Shown here in pieces: positions 6,792-13,299 of a DNA stretch of 18,730 nt; the stretch's first letter is position 1; every line of letters starts with the position of its first letter. The stretch covers positions 1 to 18,730 of the forward strand of contig CALCQT010000553.1 in NCBI GenBank assembly GCA_937894825.1. The letters run 5' to 3'. The translations under genes and the position numbers were made by a program. The notes beneath the pieces were generated by a model. It was not told the DNA's origin. It worked only from the letters and a program-made list of their open reading frames with translations, and ran no database searches. The DNA comes from an uncultured Anaerolineaceae bacterium. GTDB taxonomy: Bacteria; Chloroflexota; Anaerolineae; Anaerolineales; Anaerolineaceae.

Positions 6792-6820
6792 TAAAAAGGG
6801 CTGCGCTATCTTCGCAACCC
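6792..6820 (-). terminator. Intrinsic terminator after the tail-anchored protein gene
   Basis: On the minus strand GGGTTGCG (plus 6813-6820) pairs with CGCAGCCC (plus 6798-6805) through 8 bp including one G-U, with a 7-nt loop, followed by TTTTTAT. It lies about 30 bp after the stop of the 6852-7442 gene and separates it from the SUI1-ettA operon. Confidence 0.8.
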
Positions 6821-6851
6821 TATTCTCATCGTTTTGTTGGTATGTTCGAAA

Positions 6852-7442
6852 CTATGACGCGATTGCAGCGAGGAAAGTTAGACCTACCAATCCGCAGATG
6901 CAAAGGATCAACAGGGCTGCGATACCAAGAATGACCCATAACCATATTTTCTGGTTTCCGCCCCCCTGCGTTCCAGAACCGGCCGGGATACTTTCTGAAT
7001 CATTTCGAAGATTATCGACCTCAGCGTTGATTGCACGCGGTTTTGGCACATAAGCAGGGATACTCTCAGCTACGTGCGGAAGTTCATCTGTTCCTGTCGT
7101 CTGCAGTTGTTCCAGTTCGGAAACTGTCAGTAAAGGTTCTTCATCAGTATCTGCGCTGAAAGCATCCGGAAGTTTGACGTCTTCCACTGCTTCCGTCACG
7201 GCTTCTTGGGCAGCATCAAGCGATTCGGACAGACTGTCCGCTGCCGCCTGGGTTGTTTCTTCAACCTTTTCTTCAAGTGTTCCGTCAGTTCCGGCTTGGA
7301 GTGTTTCCTCCAGCTGGTCGGCTGCCTCATTGGTCCCGGAATTCAGTACATCACTGATGTGTTCACTGCGTTCACTACGTTCATCGTCATTCGTGGGGAA
7401 TGTGTCATTGATATTCGTATCGTTTTGTGGATTCTCGCCCAT
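6852..7442 (-). CDS. Acidic protein with a single C-terminal membrane anchor, function unknown
   Basis: 196 residues that I cannot assign to a family. Residues 1-160 are hydrophilic and strongly acidic, rich in D, E, T and S. The stretch 36-92 (NEAADQLEETLQAG...AAQEAVTEAVEDV) has alternating Glu/Ala composition suggestive of amphipathic helix or coiled coil. A Gly-rich hinge (156-162, GSGTQGG) leads to one hydrophobic segment at about 166-192 (IWLWVILGIAALLILCICGLVGLTF) that nearly ends the protein. There is no signal peptide, so a tail-anchored protein with a cytoplasmic N-domain is likely. The ATG has an excellent Shine-Dalgarno (AGAGGAG, 5 nt away). It follows the PfkB gene by 45 bp on the same strand and ends at an intrinsic terminator. 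Confidence 0.75.
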   Translation of the reverse strand: MGENPQNDTNINDTFPTNDDERSERSEHISDVLNSGTNEAADQLEETLQAGTDGTLEEKVEETTQAAADSLSESLDAAQEAVTEAVEDVKLPDAFSADTDEEPLLTVSELEQLQTTGTDELPHVAESIPAYVPKPRAINAEVDNLRNDSESIPAGSGTQGGGNQKIWLWVILGIAALLILCICGLVGLTFLAAIAS

Positions 7443-7487
7443 GTTTTCTCCTCTGTTACCGATTATGGTATAAAAAAATGCAATTGC

Positions 7488-8369
7488 TTATGCTCCATAT
7501 ACGATTGCGCGGTCAAAACGTTGCGGATCAATCTCACCAGTCCAGGGACCATGCCGTTCCTGTTTCATCGAAGTTACAATGCCGGCAATTTTGCAGGCCC
7601 GCTCAGGATCGTATTTTAACCTTGAACCGACATAGGAGGTGATGCAGGTGTCTCCCCGTCCGGTCCGTCCGGACAGGTTTTGCGGAACAAAGGACGCCCG
7701 GTAGAATTTCCCTTCAGCGAAAACCAGCACCTCTTTTGCCTGGGTCAGAACAATTTCTTTGGGTCCGTAATCGGCCAGAATACGCGCGGCTTTCTCCAGA
7801 TCATCGGTTCCGGTGATGTGTTCCGCCTCGGCTTTATCGACCTTCAGGAAGGTAACATGCTTCAACCCTTCTTCCATATCTTTCCATGGGCGGAAATTCA
7901 GCTCATCTCCTTCGGGAACGCGCACAAATCCCTGAACATCCAGCGCAACCGGCGCCCGTTTGGCTAATTCGATCAATGTCGGCAAGGTGATCTCGCCGGC
8001 AATGATGGGGGTGACCATAACAGTTTTTACGTCCACATCGGGAATATCCGACAAAGGAATCTCTCCGGCAAATCCATTGAGTTTGCAGATGCGCCGTTCC
8101 ATGTCCGCTGATTGATAGATGTTAATGCAGCCGGATGATTGTTCGGCGGGTTTGACGTCGACTTCAATGCCCAGGTCCGTCAATTCTTTCAGATAGGGGT
8201 AGTCTTCAGGCGCCAGGCGTGTGGTAACGCCAACGTCCAGACCAAGCCGTTTGAGGACGACGCTGCCATAATAAACCGCCCCGCCGGCCGCATTGAAACT
8301 GTCACCGTCAATGACGATAGTGTCTTTGGCAAAGTGGCCGATCATTAAAATATCTAATTCTTTTTTCAT
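7488..8369 (-). CDS. PfkB-family sugar kinase, similar to the inositol-cluster kinase TM0415 of Thermotoga
   Basis: 293-residue ribokinase/PfkB-fold kinase that phosphorylates a sugar or sugar acid with ATP; the substrate is not known from sequence. The N-terminal GHFAKDTIVIDG and GGAVYYGSVVLKRLG (29-43) form the substrate side. LKVDKAEAEHITGTDDL (175-191) is the usual PfkB 'N/D-xxE' region. GRTGRGDTC at 234-242 is a variant of the DTxGAGD anion-hole motif, with D240 as expected catalytic base and Arg replacing the Ala of GAGD. From memory, DVQGFVRVPE, VDKAEAE-TGT and SGRTGRGDTC closely match the T. maritima kinase TM0415, encoded in an inositol catabolic cluster. With iolG/iolD nearby this suggests a role on an inositol-derived keto acid or related sugar, but the genes are 5.5 kb apart. 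The Shine-Dalgarno before the ATG is weak. Confidence 0.85.
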   Translation of the reverse strand: MKKELDILMIGHFAKDTIVIDGDSFNAAGGAVYYGSVVLKRLGLDVGVTTRLAPEDYPYLKELTDLGIEVDVKPAEQSSGCINIYQSADMERRICKLNGFAGEIPLSDIPDVDVKTVMVTPIIAGEITLPTLIELAKRAPVALDVQGFVRVPEGDELNFRPWKDMEEGLKHVTFLKVDKAEAEHITGTDDLEKAARILADYGPKEIVLTQAKEVLVFAEGKFYRASFVPQNLSGRTGRGDTCITSYVGSRLKYDPERACKIAGIVTSMKQERHGPWTGEIDPQRFDRAIVYGA

Positions 8370-8486
8370 GATTACTTTCTGTTTTCTCCAATCATTTTTA
8401 CCAGAAACGGAGTCTGAGTTATGCTTTGCCCTTTATTTATGGTTTTACCCCTGGATTTTCCGGTCAGGAACCGACTGCCAGCGTTA

Positions 8487-9524
8487 TTAATCTGTCACTT
8501 CTCCTTCGGATGTAACTACTGCCGGAATTGCGGCGCCTTCTGCGGATGGTGAAGGTTGCTCTTCCACAGTCGGTATCTCTACAGGGATTTCCGTAGTCGG
8601 AACGGCAGTGGGAGGAACTGCTGTTGGCGGGACAGCGGTAGGCGGAACTGCCGTAGGAACCGGGGTATTTGTATTGGCCGGAATCGGCGTCGCTGTCGGA
8701 TTCAAAATCCCATTGTAATAGCAACCGGTTTTATAGGGTTTGGTGACTTTGCAGAATTCTTCACATCCTTGTCCCTGTTGAAGACTCAATTCAGCAGAGG
8801 AGCACATGTAATCAAAATATGAATGCGGGGTTGAACTCACGACTGGCGTCGTGGTGATGGTCGGCGTATAGGTCACAACTGAAGTCAGCGAAGTATGATC
8901 GCCAACGGTCAGAACATAGCTGAAGTAAAAGAAGGCCGTGCCATAGGCATCTGCAAGGTACCAATTTGATGTATAGGTACCAAAACTCGCAGGTGCTGTC
9001 ATATAGATTGAGGCTGTGTAGTTTCCGTTCACAGCAACCGCATTGGCGAGGGGATAACTCTTGCTGAACGCTAATTGGGTTCCACCGTAGTGGATAAGTT
9101 TATAGCTGGTGTTCCAGGTTGTGGTTCCGGTATTTTGCAGCGTGATCGTCAGGTAGAATGTTTGATTTGCCAAAACTGTTGTATTTGAGATGGGGCTGAA
9201 ACTGACCAGTGTCGCCGCGTCCGCAGCGGTTGTGGAACCGCCGGTAGTACCGGAAGTGGAAAGGGTTGGGGTTGGCGTGGCTCCATAGCGCAGGACCGTG
9301 GGCAAAATAATCGGCGTAGCTGTTTCATTTGACACTGTGCTGGTCAATGTCGGTTCCGGCGTGTCTGTGAACGGCATGGCGGCAATCGTTTCGGCCTGGC
9401 TGATCTGCTCGGTGGCAGCGTCATCTGTGTTGCGAATGATAACGTCATACGGCGTATTGGAACAGGAGCCCAATGGCAGAGCGAGTGATAAACATAGGAA
9501 AATTGAAAGGATTATTTTTTTCAT
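8487..9524 (-). CDS. Lipoprotein with NBR1-type Ig-like domain, four-cysteine module and Pro-rich tail
   Basis: 345 residues. A type II signal peptide ends in LPLGSC with lipidation at C21. A Thr/Pro/Ser-rich linker (about 50-105) leads to an NBR1-type Ig-like domain at about 106-208. Markers are LQNTGTTTWNTSYKLIHYGG, then MTAPASFGTYTSNWYLADAYGT, then YVLTVGD. A second T-rich linker leads to a compact module with C241, C254, C258 and C268, containing QGQGCEEFCKV. The last 70 residues are a low-complexity tail with four PPTAV-type repeats. The ATG has GAGGT at suitable spacing. It is a paralogue of the gene immediately upstream (9590-10384), which has the same layout without the Pro-rich tail. 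This points to a cell-surface role, possibly binding. The function is unknown, and the NBR1-like fold by itself implies no autophagy role in bacteria. Confidence 0.85.
   Translation of the reverse strand: MKKIILSIFLCLSLALPLGSCSNTPYDVIIRNTDDAATEQISQAETIAAMPFTDTPEPTLTSTVSNETATPIILPTVLRYGATPTPTLSTSGTTGGSTTAADAATLVSFSPISNTTVLANQTFYLTITLQNTGTTTWNTSYKLIHYGGTQLAFSKSYPLANAVAVNGNYTASIYMTAPASFGTYTSNWYLADAYGTAFFYFSYVLTVGDHTSLTSVVTYTPTITTTPVVSSTPHSYFDYMCSSAELSLQQGQGCEEFCKVTKPYKTGCYYNGILNPTATPIPANTNTPVPTAVPPTAVPPTAVPPTAVPTTEIPVEIPTVEEQPSPSAEGAAIPAVVTSEGEVTD
8599..8658 (-). repeat. Four degenerate 15-bp tandem repeats encoding PPTAV-type units
   Basis: Four consecutive 15-bp units (8599-8613, 8614-8628, 8629-8643, 8644-8658) on the plus strand follow the pattern GGNACNGCNGTNGGN. 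They encode the TAVPP repeats in the tail of the lipoprotein. The units differ mainly at third codon positions, so the peptide repeat is kept while the DNA has drifted. Confidence 0.8.
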
Positions 9525-9589
9525 AGTACCTCAAAATGGCTGCGGAGATGGATACTTCAACCGGTTATAAGGATAACACCTTTTTTCCT

Positions 9590-10384
9590 TTATCTCTCAA
9601 CACCGAAAGCATAGCAGGCTTTCCCCTGATTGTTTATCGTAAGTTTGTTGTTTGTACAAAACTCTTCACAGCCGGCTCCCTGAATGTTACTGCGGGCGGC
9701 ATCGGTGCACATCCAGGCGAGGTCCGATGGCGTAACGGTCATGGTTGGCTCGCTGGTGATAAAAGTGGTCTCCCCGACGATTACCGTATAGTAAACATAA
9801 TAGAATTTGACGCCCTCTGACGTAGAAAAGGCCCACTCTGTCTGATACGTTCCAAAATCGGCGGGAGCTGTGGCCGGCATTGAGATGGTTAACGTCTCGC
9901 CAGGCTGAACGATTGTATTGATTGCATAGGAGGATTGATTGGCGAGCTGTATCCCCTTGTTGTTGAAAGCAAAGACATATTTTCCGGACCAGGTCGCGGT
10001 TCCGACATTTTTCAATTGCCAGGTCAGTGTGAAAGTTTGTTTGGGAAGGAATTGATTCAACGCAGGCGCCACACCCACAATTTCAACCTGATACGGATTG
10101 ACGTGAGCTTCTGTTGCGGTTGCCTGCGGGATCGCTTCAACCGGTGCAACGGTGGGCAAAATGATTTGCGCTTGTGTGGGAGCCGGCGAAGCGGTTTCGG
10201 TCGGTGGCGCTTCCGTAAAAGTAGGTGTTATTGCAGCTGCCGTTTCTGTCAATTGCGCCGCGATGGTGCCGGCCGCTTCAGTGTACAGGTCCTCTTTGGT
10301 CGCTTGCGGCGCGTGCATACAACCGGAGAGCCCTATCAAGGCTGTTACAACAATTAAAAATCGATGCATCATTTCTCTTCTCAT
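9590..10384 (-). CDS. Lipoprotein with NBR1-type Ig-like domain and C-terminal four-cysteine module
   Basis: 264 residues. The signal peptide ends in GLSGC with lipidation at C22. Residues 30-98 form an Ala/Thr/Pro-rich linker. An NBR1-type Ig-like domain spans about 99-205. Markers are LTWQLKNVGTATWSGKYVF, then QLANQSSY, MPATAPADFGTYQTEW, and YYVYYTVIVG. The C-terminus carries C226, C239, C243 and C257 within MCTDAARSNIQGAGCEEFC and ACYAFG. The same module occurs in the downstream paralogue, with identical spacing of the first three cysteines (C-x12-C-x3-C). The start at 10384 is supported by AAAGGA five bases upstream; internal ATGs at codons 5 and 6 are possible. A consensus -10 lies just upstream. 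It probably arose by duplication with 8487-9524, 65 bp downstream, and both are likely anchored on the outer face of the membrane. Function unknown. Confidence 0.85.
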   Translation of the reverse strand: MRREMMHRFLIVVTALIGLSGCMHAPQATKEDLYTEAAGTIAAQLTETAAAITPTFTEAPPTETASPAPTQAQIILPTVAPVEAIPQATATEAHVNPYQVEIVGVAPALNQFLPKQTFTLTWQLKNVGTATWSGKYVFAFNNKGIQLANQSSYAINTIVQPGETLTISMPATAPADFGTYQTEWAFSTSEGVKFYYVYYTVIVGETTFITSEPTMTVTPSDLAWMCTDAARSNIQGAGCEEFCTNNKLTINNQGKACYAFGVER

Positions 10385-10402
10385 AACTGTCCTTTCACCT
10401 CT

Positions 10403-10408
10403 ATTATA
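10403..10408 (-). promoter_or_regulatory. -10 box upstream of the lipoprotein pair
   Basis: TATAAT on the minus strand, 18 bp before the ATG at 10384, with the Shine-Dalgarno AAAGGA in between. No convincing -35 box is present at 16-18 bp. The predicted leader is only about 12 nt, just enough for the ribosome site. Confidence 0.45.
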
Positions 10409-10452
10409 GCCAAAAGAAACCAGGAATGGACATTTCTATCTTTCCCACCAAA

Positions 10453-10467
10453 GCACAATCGTTGTGC
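10453..10467. promoter_or_regulatory. Palindrome upstream of the lipoprotein promoter
   Basis: GCACAATCGTTGTGC has perfect 6-bp arms (GCACAA/TTGTGC) around TCG. It lies about 45-60 bp upstream of the -10 box of the lipoprotein genes, a position suited to an activator or repressor. It could be chance. Confidence 0.3.
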
Positions 10468-10504
10468 AGGTGCGTGAAAAAGTAACTGAATTTTTTTCAT
10501 AACA

Positions 10505-10554
10505 AAGAGCCCGCCCGACGGAAACATCAAATGTTGCTCGTAAGGCAGGCTCTT
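10505..10554 (-). terminator. Candidate terminator hairpin after mscL
   Basis: AAGAGCCTGCC pairs with GGGCGGGCTCTT-type sequence on the minus strand (plus arms 10505-10515 and 10544-10554, 11 bp with one G-U). An inner hairpin AACAT-CAA-ATGTT occupies 10523-10535. The minus strand then reads TTGTTATG, a weak T-tract. It sits about 75 bp past the mscL stop and before the lipoprotein promoter region. Confidence 0.5.
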
Positions 10555-10628
10555 ATGGGATGAGCACGGTGATCCTCTGGGATAAGAATTATCTTTTTGC
10601 TTTGGGTGCTCAGACCGAAATTGGATGG

Positions 10629-11069
10629 CTAATTTTTTTGTGCTTTGAGCAAGTCCCGGATTTCAGCCAGGAGTTTGACATCTTCGGATGGTTCTGCCGG
10701 TGTCGGAGTCTCCGCTTCTTTTTTCGCCTGGCTTTCCATCAATTTCGTCATCCCTTTCATGATGAAGAAAAGGATTACGGCGACGATCAGAAAATTGATC
10801 AGTGCGGAGATAAAATTCCCGATGGTGATGATTGGGGCGGCTGCCGCTTTCGCCGCTGTCAGGGACGGATAGGATTCTCCATTCAATGCGATGAACCAGC
10901 TTTCAAAGGAGATATTTGAGGTGAGCAGACCAATTACAGGCATAAATAGATCATTAATGACGGACGTAACAATGTTATTGAACGCTGTCCCCATAATCAC
11001 ACCGACGGCAAGTCCAATTACATTTCCCTTGGAAATAAATTCATAGAATTCAGAAAACATTTTTTTCAT
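10629..11069 (-). CDS. mscL: Large-conductance mechanosensitive channel MscL
   Basis: Homopentameric inner-membrane channel that opens under membrane tension to release solutes during osmotic downshock. The 146-residue length is normal. The amphipathic N-terminus MKKMFSEFYEFISKGNVI is followed by TM1 at about 17-46 with the pore-lining LAVGVIMGTAFNNIVTSVINDLFMPVIG signature. A periplasmic loop (50-78) leads to TM2 (about 80-104, ITIGNFISALINFLIVAVILFFIMKGM). The charged C-terminal helix ends in DVKLLAEIRDLLKAQK, the usual cytoplasmic bundle. AGGAG precedes the ATG at about 9 nt, and a TATAAT lies about 40 bp upstream, so it is likely transcribed alone. A hairpin follows the gene. Confidence 0.97.
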   Translation of the reverse strand: MKKMFSEFYEFISKGNVIGLAVGVIMGTAFNNIVTSVINDLFMPVIGLLTSNISFESWFIALNGESYPSLTAAKAAAAPIITIGNFISALINFLIVAVILFFIMKGMTKLMESQAKKEAETPTPAEPSEDVKLLAEIRDLLKAQKN

Positions 11070-11109
11070 TAAAATAGCTCCTGGTTAGAAATGAAAGAAA
11101 CTTTCTTTG

Positions 11110-11115
11110 ATTATA
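11110..11115 (-). promoter_or_regulatory. -10 box of the mscL promoter
   Basis: TATAAT on the minus strand, about 40 bp before the mscL ATG, giving a leader of about 34 nt that contains the AGGAG ribosome site. The -35 region is weak (CTGAAT at 17-bp spacing). Confidence 0.5.
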
Positions 11116-11215
11116 ACGTAAATGAATTGATTATTCAGCAGTTTATGCCATTGTGGACAGCTAAATTGCACTGGAATGACCACGCAAATATGATATGGAT
11201 GTCAAAAGCCGAATC

Positions 11216-12304
11216 CTATTTGGGGGCTCGCAAGTATTTCAGATAGGCCTCAATAAACCCATCCAGGCCGCCATCCAGGACCATTTGTGCGTTTCCGACT
11301 TCATATTCGGTGCGGTGATCTTTTACCATTTGGTAGGGGTGCAGCACATAGGAACGGATCTGGCTGCCCCACTCGGCCTTGACGTACTCTCCGCGTAATT
11401 CACCCAGTTCTTTCTCCTGTTCCTGGTGCTTGAGGTCCAGCAAGCGGGATCTTAAGACTTTCATCGCATTTTCGCGGTTTTGCGTCTGCGACCGCTCGTT
11501 CTGGCAGGTCACAATGATCCCGGTCGGAATATGCAGCAGACGGACGGCGGTAGAGTTTTTCTGCACGTTCTGCCCCCCGGCGCCGGATGATTTAAAGACG
11601 TCAATGCGAATATCTTCCGGCGGAATTTCAATCTCATTGTCATCAACCGCTTCCGGCAGCACTTCCACCATTGCGAACGAAGTGTGACGGCGGTGTGCGG
11701 AGTCAAAAGGAGAGAGCCTTACCAACCGGTGGGTTCCTTTTTCGGATTTCAGATTACCGTAAGCATATTTTCCGCTGACGTTAATGGTGATTGATTTTGT
11801 TCCCGCTTCTTCTCCGGGCGTAAAATCCATAATTTCGCAGGAATAGCGATGATCTTCGGCCCAGCGCAGGAACATTCTCTGAAGGATCGAAGCCCAGTCA
11901 TGGGCTTCAGTACCGCCGGCGCCGGCATGGATGGCCAAAATGGCGTTCCCCATGTCATATTTGCCCGAGAGTAAGGTCGTCAGCTCTTTTTGCTCTACTT
12001 CCTTATTTAAGAGCGTCACTTCCTGTTCAAGTTCCGGACGCAATGTCTCGTCGTTTAGTTGTGAGAGCTCCAGCGCGTCGTTAATACGGGCGCGCAAATT
12101 TTCCCAGCCACTAATTTCATCCTGAAGGTCATTGACCTGTTTCAGAATTTTTTGCGCGTTCTCCCGATCATCCCACAGGTCCGGCTTCTGGGCTTCATTT
12201 TGAACTTCTGCCAAGGAGGCTCTTAATCGATCCAAACCAACGTTGCGGACAAGTTCTTCGATCTTTTGTTTATTCGAGGCAATTTGTTCAGTAAGGTCCT
12301 GCAT
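11216..12304 (-). CDS. prfB: Peptide chain release factor 2 (RF2), uninterrupted reading frame
   Basis: Class I release factor that reads UGA and UAA and triggers peptidyl-tRNA hydrolysis. The 362 residues match the family length. Visible are the GGTEAHDWASILQRMFLRWAE segment (about 134-154), the RF2-specific SPF tripeptide in RLSPFDSAHRRHTSF (about 196-210), the catalytic GGQ in SSGAGGQNVQKNS (about 240-252), and WGSQIRSYVLHPYQMVKDHRT near the end. Many prfB genes carry a programmed +1 frameshift at an in-frame UGA near codon 25; here the frame is continuous from MQDLTEQ through that region, so this autoregulation seems absent. The ATG is 11 nt after the ftsY stop. The nearest Shine-Dalgarno (AGGAG) overlaps the ftsY end and is 12-16 nt away, which is long; translational coupling to ftsY is likely. 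Confidence 0.96.
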   Translation of the reverse strand: MQDLTEQIASNKQKIEELVRNVGLDRLRASLAEVQNEAQKPDLWDDRENAQKILKQVNDLQDEISGWENLRARINDALELSQLNDETLRPELEQEVTLLNKEVEQKELTTLLSGKYDMGNAILAIHAGAGGTEAHDWASILQRMFLRWAEDHRYSCEIMDFTPGEEAGTKSITINVSGKYAYGNLKSEKGTHRLVRLSPFDSAHRRHTSFAMVEVLPEAVDDNEIEIPPEDIRIDVFKSSGAGGQNVQKNSTAVRLLHIPTGIIVTCQNERSQTQNRENAMKVLRSRLLDLKHQEQEKELGELRGEYVKAEWGSQIRSYVLHPYQMVKDHRTEYEVGNAQMVLDGGLDGFIEAYLKYLRAPK

Positions 12305-12315
12305 CAGTTTATTCT

Positions 12316-13233
12316 TTAATCTCCTATAATTCCATCGACAAAGCGGTTTCGGTCAAACTTTTCCAGATCTTCGGGTTTCTCGCCCAGCCCGGCATAAACA
12401 ATCGGCAAATCCAGCTCTTTCGCAATCGCGAACGCCATTCCGCCCTTTGCCGAAGAATCCAGTTTTGCCAGGATCACGCCGTTTACCTTGACTACGTCTT
12501 TAAATGCTTTGGCCTGTAATAAGGCGTTTTGACCGGTCGTTGCATCCAGCACAATCCAGGTGGCGTGCGGAGCCCCGTCAAGCGCCTTTCCGATCACGCG
12601 GTGAACCTTTTTCAACTCTTCCATCAGGTTGGATCGGGCCTGCAATCGGCCCGCGGTGTCGATAATCAGAATATCGATTCCTTTTGCTGTGGCGGATTGG
12701 ACAGCATCGTACGCCACTGCTGCGGAGTCACCGCCTTCTTTCCCGCTGACGACGGGGGCATTTAACCGTTCCCCCCAAACCTGAAGCTGATCAATGGCAG
12801 CGGCCCGAAAGGTGTCGGCAGCCGCCAGCATAACCGTTTTCCCACTCTCCTTGTATTTTTTTGCTAATTTGGCGGTCGTGGTCGTTTTTCCCGATCCGTT
12901 GACGCCAACCATCAGAATCACAGCGGGCTTTTTACCGGCAAATTCCTCGAGCGGATCCGAACTTTCCTTCAAGCGCAATGCTAATTCGTATTTCAGCGCG
13001 TCGATCAGTTCGGATGCTTTATACAACCCATCATCAACGACGATTTTTTGCAGATTTTTGATGATATCGGTCGCTGTGTCTACCCCCAGATCCGCCTGAA
13101 TCAATACTTCCTCCAGATCGTCCCAGAGCATGTCGTCAATTTCATTGGTTCCCAGGATGGAAGCCAGTCGGGAAAATGTGACTTTTCTGGTTTTATCCAG
13201 ACCCTTAATCCATTTTGACAAAAAATCGCTCAT
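12316..13233 (-). CDS. ftsY: Signal recognition particle receptor FtsY
   Basis: GTPase that docks SRP-bound ribosomes at the membrane. The 305-residue form contains only the N and G domains, without the long acidic A domain of E. coli FtsY. The N domain is about 1-95 (LEEVLIQADLGVDTA at 40-54). The G domain contains the P-loop GVNGSGKTTTT (110-120), DTFRAAAIDQL (140-150), DTAGR (192-196), and G4/closing elements LAKLDSSAKGG (255-265), ending in GLGEKPEDLEKFDRNRFVDGI. The G4 motif is AKLD (256-259) rather than the usual TKLD, and SS replaces the GT that normally follows. It lies between rlmN (66-bp gap) and prfB (11-nt gap) on the same strand, probably one transcript. A short GAGG precedes the ATG. 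Confidence 0.96.
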   Translation of the reverse strand: MSDFLSKWIKGLDKTRKVTFSRLASILGTNEIDDMLWDDLEEVLIQADLGVDTATDIIKNLQKIVVDDGLYKASELIDALKYELALRLKESSDPLEEFAGKKPAVILMVGVNGSGKTTTTAKLAKKYKESGKTVMLAAADTFRAAAIDQLQVWGERLNAPVVSGKEGGDSAAVAYDAVQSATAKGIDILIIDTAGRLQARSNLMEELKKVHRVIGKALDGAPHATWIVLDATTGQNALLQAKAFKDVVKVNGVILAKLDSSAKGGMAFAIAKELDLPIVYAGLGEKPEDLEKFDRNRFVDGIIGD

Positions 13234-13299
13234 TCATCCTCACGTGGCGGAGTGCCCCGCTTTTTCAAGCGAATCCCTCTGATTTTTGCCGAAATTATA

